Source of the DNA: Archangium lipolyticum
Lineage (GTDB): Bacteria > Myxococcota > Myxococcia > Myxococcales > Myxococcaceae
NCBI RefSeq assembly: GCF_024623785.1
Contig: NZ_JANKBZ010000025.1
Location: 1-64,000, forward strand
Direction of reading: 5' to 3'
Length of the DNA: 64,000 nt
This document shows, piece after piece, positions 33,701 through 42,074 of this stretch. How positions within the stretch are numbered: the stretch's first letter is position 1; the number at the start of each line of letters is the position of its first letter. The position numbers and the translations under genes are program-made. The notes beneath the pieces were generated by a model. It saw nothing but the letters and a program-made list of their open reading frames with translations. It made no database searches and had not been told where the DNA came from.

Positions 33701-36700
33701 CTGGAGGGCCCCCTTGACCGCTTTCTCGGCGACGAGATCCCCGTCGATGTAGAGGCGGATGTAGCTGCCGTCGTACGTACCGGTGTACAGGTGCCATCCC
33801 TGGATGTCGGCCGGCGTGTATTCGACCGGCTGCCAGCTCGCACCGGTGAGCAAGCCCCCCGGGTTGATGCAGACATTGAACACCATCTTCCGGGTCCCGG
33901 TGATGGGGTGCATGACGTAGCCGTCCCGCTTGCTCACCAGGAAGCCCTTGCCGTTCCAGTTCGCGGTCGCGGCGCGCGCCCAGACCGACACCGTGATGGT
34001 CGGTGTGGGGCTCGCGTGCGCCGGCACCACGATGTGATCGGCCGAGCCGCTGAAGCGCAGCGCGGGCTGCAGGGTCTTGCGGCTGCCGATCTTCACGCCG
34101 TCGGCGTAGAACGTGGCCGTGCTCCGGGCCGTCGCCACCGCGAGGTGGTGCCACCCCGCCGCGAGCGTTCGCCCGAGGTCGGCGCCACTGTCGAAGAACC
34201 AGCCGTCGACGAGGAGACCGAGCCGGCTCCCCTTTCGCACCGCCATGGGCGCGTCGGGCTTGCCGTCGGCCGCGGCGACCACGCTCATGCCGTACATCCC
34301 CCCGTCGACCTTCGTGGCCAGCGGGTACTGCACCCAGGCCTCGCACGTCCACCCGCTCACGGGCAGGCTCACGGCCTGAGCCAGCGTCACCTTGTCACCG
34401 CTGTCGCGGAGGTCGACGGTGGCGAGCACGGCGTCGGGGATCCATTGCTCGAACGCCGCGTTGCGGCTGTCCGCCGCCGCGTCATAGGCGGTGGCGCGCA
34501 TCCGGCCCTGCGTGTCGAAGTAGGTGAGCAGCAGGTTGCCGTCGCAGCTCTCCGAGAGCCGGACCCCACCGGTAGGCTGGGCAAAATCGAGCACTGCTCC
34601 GGCCGTCTCGAGATTCCGCTCGTCGGTCGCGACGAGCGGCATGGTCGCCGGCCCGACCTGGGTGAGCTGGCTCATGAAGGTGGTGTTCGTCGCCGCGATC
34701 TCCAGGCGCGCCTTGCCGAGGTCGGTCTGCGCGGCCGTGAGCTGGCTCTGGAGCGAGGCGAGGCTCTCGTTGGCGGCGAGCACCTGGTTCAGCCAGTCCA
34801 GGCGCTGCTGGCCCGCCGTGATCTGCGCGCTGAGCGACGCGATCTTCGCGTCCTTGGCATCGATGGCGCTCTTCGCTGAAGGGTGCAGCTCGTCAAGCTT
34901 TTCGATGAGGAACCGCTGGTGATCGAGCCCCAGCGAATCCCAGAGCCCGACCCGGGTGTCCTCCGACGTGTATCCGCCCGTCACGTCCCAGACCCTGTGA
35001 TTGAAGGCGGCCCGAAGCGAGCTGTAGCCGCCGCCCGCGTCCAGGACTTGCCACTCCTGCAGATGGGCCCTGCTGGCCGCCGCATCACTGTCGAGATCCA
35101 TGTGCTCGCCGTTATAGACGGTCAGGACCTTCGACATCTCACGAGCCTTGTTGCGGACCCGGTAGGTCCCATTCCCCAGCGGCTCGAACTGCCATTGCTG
35201 GCTCGCTGCCCGCGTCCACGAGGCCTGAGCCAGGCACCATCCGTTATCGTAGACAACCATCCTGCTGTGCTTCGCGAGCAGCTTCACCCAGTAGCTCCAG
35301 CGGTCGTTCAGGATCGCGGTGCGCTCGTTCTGCACTGCGGTCTTCTGCGACACGAGGCCGGGCAGGCTGGCCGTGAGCGCGTTCTTCTCGGCGATGTAGC
35401 GCTGGTTGTTCTGCGCCACGTCGATCCGCGCCATGAGGTCCGCGATATGCAGCTCGACGCGGGACAGCCTGGACTCCGCCCTGCGGAACAGCGTCAGGTT
35501 GTCCTGCACCACCTGCGCCTGTGCGGGGAGCGACGAGAGCGCCGTTACGTCCGTGTAGCTGTCGCACGTCACGACGTCCGAGATGAGGCGGATGCGGTGC
35601 TTGCGGATGTCGATCGCCGTCCACTCGGCCGCGGGCGCCGAGGCCTCGGCGCCCCACTTGCCGCGCACGTCCGCGATCTCGAACGCGCGCATGAGGCTCA
35701 CGCCGTCGGGCACGACCACCCTCGCGGCCGCCTTGTACCAGCCGCCCCCGAGGCTCTGGAAGTCGCTCTCCACGGCGCTCCCGGCAGGGAAGGCGATGAC
35801 CTCGTCGCTGCCGCGGCTTGACTTACCCCAGTACGAGAAGGCGAAGAGCTTGAGCCCCGTGCCGTCCGCGTTGCTCGGATCGAAGGCGGCGTCGGGCGAG
35901 GTGACGCGGAACTCGAAGGTCTCCTCGTACATGCCGCGCTGGCTGACCGCCACGAGCTGTTCGCTGCTGTACTTCACGGCCTTCATGCCCGACCCGGTCG
36001 CGCGCGTGAGGCGGCGCGCGCCCGCGTAGGGGTCGCCGAACACCACGCCGTTCCGGCCGTAGTGCGAGAAGTCCGGCACGATCGGCGGGCTCTCCTCGTA
36101 CACGATCGCGCCCATTCGATAGTAGGCCGCGAGCCCTTGCTCCTTGCCCGTGAGCACGAGGTGCATCGTGTCCTGGATGTCCGCCGCGGCCCGCGCGAAA
36201 TCCCAGATCTGCGCGTCCGCGATCTCGCCGGAGAAGCCCTGGCCGATGGTGTACGCCGAGCCGACGCTCACCAGCGCGGGGTTGCCATTCATCGACCCGT
36301 GCCGCTTGCCCTGCGTGAGATCGTCGACGCCAGCGTCGAGCGGCCAGTAGCCGACGAGGCCGATCTCGCGGCCGCTGAGCCTGCGCTTCATGTCCTCCTG
36401 GATCTCGGCCTGGGTGCGCGCGCGGCTCCAGATCTGCAGGTCCGCGATGCAGCCGTTCCAGTGGTTTTTCGGCCTCCCCAGGACCACGCCCGCGCCGATG
36501 CGCATGAGCCAGCTCGGCGGTTGGTACGCGCACGGGGCGGTCCCCTGGAGGGCCCCGTTGAAATAGACGTTCAGAGCGCCGGCGCCGATTGTGAGGGCGA
36601 TGTGCACCCAGGCCCCTTCCACCGCGGCCGGCCCGTTCACGATGGCGAACGAGCTCCCTTGCCCCGCGGCGAAGAACCAATGGTTGGCCGACGTGGCGGC

Positions 36701-39517
36701 GATCCCGATACCGTGAGCGCCGGGGCCGGTGCACGAGAGGGCCACGCGGTCGGTGCCGCTGCCGCCGGTCACCCGGAGCCACCCGGCCACGGTGAAGCTG
36801 CCGGTGAAGAGCGGCGTGGCGCTGGCCACGTCGATGTAATCATCCACGCCATCGAACGTCATGACCTTGGCGAGCTTCGCGCCCGGAGACGCCGGGGGGA
36901 CGATCTGCGGATGCAGATAGGCCGCCTTCTTCCACGCGGGGTTCCCCTTGGGCGTCCCATGCCGCTTCGCCGGTGCGAGGTCCTGGGTCGTGCCATTGTC
37001 GAGCGGCCAGTACCCCACGAGCCCCGCCTCGCGCCCGGAGAGCCGTTTCGAGACGCCCTCCGCGATCTCGGCGGCCGTGCGTGCCCGGCTCCACAGCTCC
37101 ACGGCCGCGATCTGCCCGTTGAGCAGGCAGCCCGCCGCGCCGTCGTCGTAACCGAGATACAGGACCCCTGAGTCCGCCTGGATCGAGCCGACGGCCGGAG
37201 CCTCCGTGGCCAGGACCCCGTCAACGTAGAGCCGGAGCATCTTACCGTCGAACGTGCCCGTGTACTGGTGCCAGGACTGGATATCGTCCAGCGTGCAGTC
37301 GATCACTCTCCAGCCGACGCCGGCCAGATTCATGTAGAACTGGAGCTGCTTGGTCCCCGCGATGGGGTGCAGGATGAACGCGTCCCGCTTGGATACGACG
37401 CAGCCGTGGGCGTTCCAGGTGGCGGTCTCGCTGCGCGCCCACGTCGACACGGTGAGGGCCGTCGTCGGGCTCGCGAAGGCCGGCACCTCCACGTAATCGT
37501 CCGTGCCGTCGAGCGCGAGCACCTGGTCGCCCAGGTGGCAGGGCATCGCGTGCCCGACGGCGAGCTGCGCGACCTCGACGCCGCCGCGGCAGAGCGCGAT
37601 CCGCGTCGCGCCGCCTTTTGCCGTGGTGTAGTCGACCGTCCCCGCGTAATGCACCCATGTGTTCACGGCAATCGCGCCGGGATCGGTGACCGTCCGCACC
37701 GCGCCGTCGCTCATCCGCACGACGAGCTTCACCTTGTTGTCGCTGCCCAGCCCGAGCTTCATCAGCTCGCCGCTGTCCGCGATCAGGCTCTGCTCCAGGT
37801 TGCCAGCGGCGTCCACCCGCACCCAAGCCGAGAGCGTGCGGCCGAGCTCCCGCTGCGGGCTCGGCGGCGCGAGCTCGAGGTCCGGCGTCTCGATGCGATC
37901 GTTGCCGTCCATCCGGAGCCCCCTGCGCACCACCTTGCCCAGGTTCCCCGCCTCGCCCGTGAAGTACGGCGCGTCGAGCACGAAGCCGTTCTGGTCGGCC
38001 ACGATCGAGGCGATGGGGAAGATCCCGTCGTACTCGCGGGTGCCGGAGATCTGCACCTCGTCGCCGGCCTTGAGATCGTGCGCCGGGCAACGGATCAAGA
38101 GCTTGCCGTCCGCGGTCTTCTCGGTGCCCACGACCATGTTGTCGAACACGAGCCCGGTCTGCTTCTCCGGCACGACTTCCCAGAAGCCGGCCTCGTTGTT
38201 CGTGAAGCTCGCGTCGACCTTGAAGGTCGCACCGTCGACGCTGATCACCTTGTAATACCCGTCGTAGCTCTGCGTTCCGCGGAGCTTCACCCTGGCGCCG
38301 GCCTCGAGGGTCGCCGGCAGCGGCTCCTTGGACCGGATCTGGAGCTGGTCGTCCTCGCCCTGCTCGGTGGCGACGACGGTCCCCACCGGTGGCGGCGACG
38401 CGCTCGCGATCTCCTTGATGTCATCGAGCAGCGTGAGCGGCGTGACGACCTCGCGAGTGTCGCTGCGCAGCACCGTGCTCTGGTCCGGCGTGGGATCGAT
38501 CTGGGAGAGCGTGCCGTCGGCGGCGATCGCGAAGGAGAGCGCCGCTGTCCTCACGACGTCGCTGCCGATGGCCTTGACCGGGACGGCGAGCATCACCCGC
38601 ATGGCGTCGCGGATGAGCTGCGGCCCCGCGTCGGTCATCTGCTCCTTCTGGAGATCGTACGTCGTCGCCGCCGGGCCGCCCGCGATGGTCAGCCCCGTGA
38701 GGTCGATCGTGCGGCGGATGATGCCCGGGATCGCGCGGTAGAGGGTGCGCTCCGGGTCCTCCGGATCGCTCTGGCCATAGAGGTAATCTTTGACGTCGAA
38801 CAGCCCGTCCGCGCCGGATCCGACGGTGTAGAGCACCAGCTTGGCCGTCGCGGCGTCGACCACGAAGAGGTGCCACCTGTTCCGATCGTTTTGGGCCGTC
38901 GGCACGAAGATGGGCGAGAACCACCCATTCGCCACGGCGCCTGCGAAGCCGAGCTCGATGGCCCCCTCATAGAAGCTCTTGCCGTCGATGTCGCGGTAGT
39001 CGAGGTTATCAGCGCCGAAGCCGTTTTTTGACGTGGTGGACTCCTGCGGTTCGAGCCGCTGCCTGCTGCGCCGGAACCGCACCTCGAGCTTGGGCACGAG
39101 CTCATTGGTCATACCGTCGAGCACGAAGCGATTCACGAGGATCTTGCCGCTCGGCGACTGCCGGAACAGGTACAGGTGATCCATGGCCGAGACGAGCTGC
39201 ACCGGCGCGTCGGCGCTCTTCGTGGCCTCCGCCGAGTCGCCGTAGACGGTCTTCACCAGCACCTTGCCGCTGGCGTCGGCGAGCGTGCTTTTCTCCGCGG
39301 CGATGACCGACAGGTCGGCGAACGACTCGCCCAGCCGGACCTTCTTCCACGCTTCGAAGCCGAACGGATCCGCGCCCTCCTGGATGGCGGTGTCCTCGAA
39401 GCCGCTGCGCTTGACGGTGTACCAGAGGACGCCGTCGACGTCGGTGCCGAAGCACACGACCTTGCCATCATGGGTAAGCGCATTGATGTGATTGACCTTC
39501 TGGCCAGAGAGCTTCAC
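30758..39517 (-). CDS. Giant 2,919-residue LamG/ricin-lectin/coiled-coil protein
   Basis: One uninterrupted gene. Approximate residue layout: N-terminal propeller-like region 1-400; two small beta modules 400-530; LamG-like domains near 535-660, 670-860 and 885-1060; coiled coil 1332-1410; ricin-type beta-trefoil 1422-1536 (YDNGWCLAQASW; VYNGEHMDLDSD); coiled coil 1546-1610; LamG-like domains near 1709-1815, 1822-2000 and 2136-2310; an unassigned Ser/Thr-rich region 2400-2500 (SSGQDTSVSATSNLATSD); coiled coil 2680-2720; an unassigned C-terminal domain. LamG blades repeat LxGYWPLD and WSRARTxAEI. No signal peptide: it starts MKLSGQKVNHINALT from GTG 39517 behind GGAGG. LamG and ricin modules bind glycans; the rest suggests a toxin- or adhesin-like machine, not proven. 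Confidence 0.9.
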   Translation of the reverse strand: MKLSGQKVNHINALTHDGKVVCFGTDVDGVLWYTVKRSGFEDTAIQEGADPFGFEAWKKVRLGESFADLSVIAAEKSTLADASGKVLVKTVYGDSAEATKSADAPVQLVSAMDHLYLFRQSPSGKILVNRFVLDGMTNELVPKLEVRFRRSRQRLEPQESTTSKNGFGADNLDYRDIDGKSFYEGAIELGFAGAVANGWFSPIFVPTAQNDRNRWHLFVVDAATAKLVLYTVGSGADGLFDVKDYLYGQSDPEDPERTLYRAIPGIIRRTIDLTGLTIAGGPAATTYDLQKEQMTDAGPQLIRDAMRVMLAVPVKAIGSDVVRTAALSFAIAADGTLSQIDPTPDQSTVLRSDTREVVTPLTLLDDIKEIASASPPPVGTVVATEQGEDDQLQIRSKEPLPATLEAGARVKLRGTQSYDGYYKVISVDGATFKVDASFTNNEAGFWEVVPEKQTGLVFDNMVVGTEKTADGKLLIRCPAHDLKAGDEVQISGTREYDGIFPIASIVADQNGFVLDAPYFTGEAGNLGKVVRRGLRMDGNDRIETPDLELAPPSPQRELGRTLSAWVRVDAAGNLEQSLIADSGELMKLGLGSDNKVKLVVRMSDGAVRTVTDPGAIAVNTWVHYAGTVDYTTAKGGATRIALCRGGVEVAQLAVGHAMPCHLGDQVLALDGTDDYVEVPAFASPTTALTVSTWARSETATWNAHGCVVSKRDAFILHPIAGTKQLQFYMNLAGVGWRVIDCTLDDIQSWHQYTGTFDGKMLRLYVDGVLATEAPAVGSIQADSGVLYLGYDDGAAGCLLNGQIAAVELWSRARTAAEIAEGVSKRLSGREAGLVGYWPLDNGTTQDLAPAKRHGTPKGNPAWKKAAYLHPQIVPPASPGAKLAKVMTFDGVDDYIDVASATPLFTGSFTVAGWLRVTGGSGTDRVALSCTGPGAHGIGIAATSANHWFFAAGQGSSFAIVNGPAAVEGAWVHIALTIGAGALNVYFNGALQGTAPCAYQPPSWLMRIGAGVVLGRPKNHWNGCIADLQIWSRARTQAEIQEDMKRRLSGREIGLVGYWPLDAGVDDLTQGKRHGSMNGNPALVSVGSAYTIGQGFSGEIADAQIWDFARAAADIQDTMHLVLTGKEQGLAAYYRMGAIVYEESPPIVPDFSHYGRNGVVFGDPYAGARRLTRATGSGMKAVKYSSEQLVAVSQRGMYEETFEFRVTSPDAAFDPSNADGTGLKLFAFSYWGKSSRGSDEVIAFPAGSAVESDFQSLGGGWYKAAARVVVPDGVSLMRAFEIADVRGKWGAEASAPAAEWTAIDIRKHRIRLISDVVTCDSYTDVTALSSLPAQAQVVQDNLTLFRRAESRLSRVELHIADLMARIDVAQNNQRYIAEKNALTASLPGLVSQKTAVQNERTAILNDRWSYWVKLLAKHSRMVVYDNGWCLAQASWTRAASQQWQFEPLGNGTYRVRNKAREMSKVLTVYNGEHMDLDSDAAASRAHLQEWQVLDAGGGYSSLRAAFNHRVWDVTGGYTSEDTRVGLWDSLGLDHQRFLIEKLDELHPSAKSAIDAKDAKIASLSAQITAGQQRLDWLNQVLAANESLASLQSQLTAAQTDLGKARLEIAATNTTFMSQLTQVGPATMPLVATDERNLETAGAVLDFAQPTGGVRLSESCDGNLLLTYFDTQGRMRATAYDAAADSRNAAFEQWIPDAVLATVDLRDSGDKVTLAQAVSLPVSGWTCEAWVQYPLATKVDGGMYGMSVVAAADGKPDAPMAVRKGSRLGLLVDGWFFDSGADLGRTLAAGWHHLAVATARSTATFYADGVKIGSRKTLQPALRFSGSADHIVVPAHASPTPTITVSVWARAATANWNGKGFLVSKRDGYVMHPITGTRKMVFNVCINPGGLLTGASWQPVEYTPADIQGWHLYTGTYDGSYIRLYIDGDLVAEKAVKGALQVASGPLYIAYDDYENAYLHGDIAEVSIWSSARPLGDVRDDLYRSFKGDEAGLVGYWRMEKVDDGGVVKVKDLTSNARHGLVKGAPVDATITSMREMSVKVLGNLSVGGSPIGRLSQVRLWNLGMTDAEVAVHARTSSSGSEPGLLAYWPLQEGTGGKAFDRSAGGQAHGTLVGAEWVASTANIGNLGGRVLVLPDRGNAYVQCPPVALAGKSFTFECWARRSGAGMGADHQIIAAMGTASNNGGLHVGYRSTNMLTMAFFGNDVDTAGVYTDTDWHHLAFTYDQPTKKQRIYVDGILAAERTAAADFAGAGNLEIGRGIGSVHYFPGEIAEVRIWDRARTPAELVANMRRRMTGAETGLLACYPMDEVNGDNKVRDRKSGLFQGQLHGSATLLLSTLLPMAGADSLVTAEYSSVEVSGEGKKQALMRRFYGLAAGSNVELLPEQRIEELILRWVGNTQINPTLLGYIEGAPPVPSENLTGATDEYEYYGATSVTLAQSDETTYAWQRSETQSSAFSVEGFVGTAWAEEAGLGIGFMSTVSEGEVGAVFDYAHEKSSGQDTSVSATSNLATSDSLALTGMFEDTPASPVLGKRWVPKNVGYALVLSGMADVFVTKLKRSGRMVSYDIRPVDGVPLDINTITFLVNPAYTMNGSLDGLVGSMPADPTFYPHVPEMRAQYGSLYPASYFRLKEAYALKDAIERADKERESFFYNFNANQLDQLDSFAGPGAPSMSTGSTPAGSSQADLDAMNEQNEQKKKEAQDEAAKRQAEINAKLNSLEGRVRAGAAFADWQLRMENIQRKAGKRNIVNTYVWDGDGGMRTEEQSFASTIEHSINTELSNSGGAGASTDVAFARFKFALSLVGSGGKVEGSSKTLSLGKSLELTVDLGGVDKRGITDLRDAPLFPGEKVDRYRFMSFYLEGSTEHFKDFFSYVVDPEWLMSNDEEARALRQARSAKPNKCWRVLHRVTYVERPALMALRRM

Positions 39518-39576
39518 TCATTCCTCCGTGGGATCCCTCGCAGGATCGACAGCTTTGAATTCCGTTGCACAAACCT

Positions 39577-39590
39577 TGAATTCGAATTCA
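39577..39590. promoter_or_regulatory. Palindrome upstream of the giant gene
   Basis: TGAATTCGAATTCA is a perfect 14-bp palindrome 60 bp before the giant gene; a further TTTGAATTC half-site lies at 39554-39562. In this GC-rich context an AT-rich dyad at promoter distance is a good operator candidate. Confidence 0.35.
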
Positions 39591-39764
39591 GGGCGAGCGC
39601 CCCCCTCCGCCAATCCGGTGCGCGGATTGTCGTCACCGGGCCAGGAAGAGGGCCCCGAACGGCACCCGGGCCGCCCAAAGCCCAAGACGTCGGGGAGGGA
39701 GGATTGTGACGCCACATTCCGGCGCCGACAGTCGGGGGGGGCCCCGGAGCGCCCGGAGGAGCTG

Positions 39765-39900
39765 CCGGAGGTGGCGCAGGTCGGCTCGCCCGAGAGCAGC
39801 GTCCAGGCACGCCAGGAGCTGGAGCGCTTCGCCCGCCACCTGCCCGCGGACGAGCTGGAGGTCGTGCTCCTGAGCCGCGACCAGAAGGCGCTCTATCTGC
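39765..39900 (+). pseudogene. Possible sigma-factor region-4 fragment
   Basis: A rightward frame reads SSVQARQELERFARHLPADE then LEVVLLSRDQ, resembling the linker and start of region 4 in ECF sigma factors (ARQELERFARxLPxEELEVVLL). The HTH that should follow is absent. The rest of 39518-40018 shows no gene. Confidence 0.3.
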
Positions 39901-40018
39901 TCCGACCCTCAGGATGCCGAGGAGGAAGAGCGAGCGTGGCATGACCCGAGGGTAGGAGGCTGGATCATGCGTTACCAATATATCTTTCGAAGTCGATCCA
40001 GACGGATATCGTCTGGAT

Positions 40019-40318
40019 ATGGAGTTTCGCCAGCTCCAACTCTTCGTCGCAGTGGCGGAAGAGCCGCACTTCGGCCGGGCCGCCGCTCGGGTGGGGATGG
40101 CTCAGCCCCCCTCCAGCCAGCAGAGCCGCAGGCTCGAGACCGAGCTTGGGGTTGAGCTGCTCACCCGGACCAGCCGGCGCGTGGCCCTGACCTCGGCGGG
40201 GAGTCGGCTCATGGAGGACGCCCGGGAGCTTCTGGCGAAACGCAAGGACGTGATCACCGCCGTTCAGCGAGCGGCTCGCGGGGAGAGCGGAACACTGAGG
40301 ATCAGCTTCGGTGCTCCC
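40019..40318 (+). pseudogene. LysR-family regulator, truncated after the DNA-binding domain
   Basis: The frame starts MEFRQLQLFVAVAEEPHFGR and contains a complete LysR winged helix (PPSSQQSRRLETELGVELLT, RRVALTSAGSRLM) and linker up to GTLRISFGAPPSVG. There it passes into transposase-derived sequence. The effector domain is gone. Confidence 0.7.
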
Positions 40319-40545
40319 CCAAGCGTGGGCAGGGCCGAAGCCACAAGAGGCGAGCCTGGCGCCAGAGGCAGCGGCGAATGCGGAAGCGAAGAAGGAGCGG
40401 ACGCCGCGAGTGGATGGGGCCGGGCTGCTGCACCGGACATTCGCGCTGGACGGGCTTTACCTGCGTCAGGTGTGGAGGCAGGCGGCGGGTGCTGGCGTAG
40501 GTGAAGGCACAGGAGCGGCTCCACCGGAATCTGTGAGGTGCCGGG
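40319..40545 (+). mobile_element. IS91-like transposase C-terminal fragment, degenerate
   Basis: Rightward translation gives AKKERTPRVDGAGLLHRTFA then, shifted by one base, the CGGRRRVLA region; the DNA reads GCGTAGGTGAAGGC, with TAG where the parental codon is TAC, as at 26132. It interrupts the LysR gene. No terminal repeat follows, and 40546-40834 holds nothing assignable. Confidence 0.5.
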
Positions 40546-40834
40546 AGGGGAGGGGCGAGCGGGGTTCGTCCTGCTCCCTCCCACACAAGCAGAGGTGGAG
40601 TGGGTCGTTGTGGCGCAGGCAGTAGTTCGCCGTCTCGACCACCGCAGGAGGCGATCAGCGTCCACTGCCCTGCACTTGGAGGGAGGGTCCTGGCAGCCCA
40701 GCCGTCCCTGGGGCCCTCATCCGCCGAGGGCTCATCGCGATGCCCTCGCGCCCGTTCCCCGCGGCTTGCGAGCGCCGCGGACCCCCCACCACCTTCGCAG
40801 GAGGGGCGTCGTCCCGGAGTCGAAGGAGGCAACC

Positions 40835-41182
40835 ATGTGGGCTCGCGCGTCGATCATCGTTCTGGGCATCTGGCTCGTCTTCGCTCCCCTCGTTCTCGGG
40901 TATGACGTGCCGGCGGCCCGGTCCAACGACATCATTGTGGGCCTCTTCCTGGCCACGTTCGCCCTTGTCGGCGTCACCGTTGGCAGGATGCGCTTCCTCG
41001 GGGTGCTCGCCCTCTGGCTCATCGTGGCGCCCTTCGCCCTCGGGTACGGGAACGAGCTCGCCCCCGTTCTCAATGACGTCCTCGCGGGCATCGTCGCGCT
41101 CGGCCTGTCACTCGTGCCCTTGCACCGGCGCGAGCGGGGGACCGCGCTCCTGCGGGAACCCGCGCGCACCGAGGGGAGGTGA
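40835..41182 (+). CDS. SPW-repeat membrane protein
   Basis: The 115-residue protein has four predicted transmembrane segments and two SPW-type repeats (IWLVFAPLVLGY and LWLIVAPFALGY). A strong ribosome site (GAAGGAGG) precedes ATG 40835. SPW proteins are small inner-membrane proteins without a known biochemical role. The CorA-like gene begins 43 bp after its stop, so the two may be co-transcribed. Confidence 0.8.
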   Translation: MWARASIIVLGIWLVFAPLVLGYDVPAARSNDIIVGLFLATFALVGVTVGRMRFLGVLALWLIVAPFALGYGNELAPVLNDVLAGIVALGLSLVPLHRRERGTALLREPARTEGR

Positions 41183-41225
41183 GGGCGGCTGGGCGTGTCG
41201 TGGCGGACTCCCGCGGAGGCTCGGA

Positions 41226-41984
41226 TTGGACATCAGGTTTCTGTCTCCCACAGCCATCGAGCCGCACTCGGTCGACGAGCTTGCCGCTCTGCTTGGGCGC
41301 GAGGACGGGTTGGTCTGGGTGGACATTCCTGCCTGGGATGCCGAGGCGGAGCGAGTCCTGTCGGATGTGTTCAAGCTCCATCCGTTGGCCGTCCGTGACT
41401 GCGGGGAGCGCAACCCGGTTCCCAAGGTGCACGTGTATGCCGACCACGTGTTCGTCATCCTGCATGCTCCAGAGTTGGGAGCGAGGGGGCATGTGCACTA
41501 CGTCGAGCTCGACCAGTTCATCGGCCGCAACTATCTCGTCACCGTCCACGGTCCGCTGAACCCGGCGGTCAGCCCCGACGCCGCCATGGTCGAAGTCCGG
41601 GCCGTACAGGGGCGCATCGAATCGGGAGTGTATGGCCAGATGGCTACCATCGCTGTCTTCCAGGCCGCGGGCCAGTCGTATGTCGAGGACATCGTCGATC
41701 AGTTCGATCGCCTGCGCGCCATGGCCGACGCGCAGAAGGATTACCTGCAGGGAACCATCGAGTTCTACCAGGCACGCACCAACACCAAGATGACCATCGC
41801 CGCCGAACGGCTGGCCGTCATCGCCGCGGTCACCCTGCCGATCACGGCCCTGTCGTCGATCCTCGGGATGAACGTCATCGTCAGCGAGAGCACCCACTTC
41901 GGGTTCCTGCTGCTGGCTCTGTTGGTCATGCTTGTGATGTCCTCCGCCCTGCTCGTTTGGGCCAGGCGCAAAGGATGGTGGTAG
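41226..41984 (+). CDS. CorA-family divalent-cation transporter, short form
   Basis: A TTG start at 41226 behind GGAGG gives 252 residues. The C-terminus has the CorA stalk (DYLQGTIEFYQARTNTKM), first membrane helix (AVIAAVTLPITALSSILG), the family-defining GMN near residue 218 and a second membrane helix ending in WARRKGWW. Known CorA proteins are about 310-370 residues. The missing part falls between MATIAVFQAAGQSYVED and FDRLRAMADAQ, where some 60 residues of the cytoplasmic helical domain would be expected. It may be a natural short form or an in-frame deletion product. Confidence 0.75.
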   Translation: MDIRFLSPTAIEPHSVDELAALLGREDGLVWVDIPAWDAEAERVLSDVFKLHPLAVRDCGERNPVPKVHVYADHVFVILHAPELGARGHVHYVELDQFIGRNYLVTVHGPLNPAVSPDAAMVEVRAVQGRIESGVYGQMATIAVFQAAGQSYVEDIVDQFDRLRAMADAQKDYLQGTIEFYQARTNTKMTIAAERLAVIAAVTLPITALSSILGMNVIVSESTHFGFLLLALLVMLVMSSALLVWARRKGWW

Positions 41985-42028
41985 CCGTCCTGGCTGGTAG
42001 TCCCCCGGAGGCTCATGAGGGGGTTGCT

Positions 42029-42055
42029 GAGCCCCCGCACGTGGTGCGGAGGCTC
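42029..42055. terminator. Bidirectional terminator candidate
   Basis: GAGCCCCCGCAC and GTGCGGAGGCTC form 12-bp arms with one mismatch around a 3-nt loop, between the convergent CorA-like and matrixin genes. No T-run follows on either side. Confidence 0.45.
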
Positions 42056-42074
42056 CGGTGGCCCGCCAGTTCCT

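Noticed and set aside
32540..34879. Rightward open frame of 779 codons inside the giant gene
   Set aside because: It is opposite well-formed LamG domains, has Arg/His/Val-rich composition typical of antisense frames, and has no ribosome site or recognisable motif.
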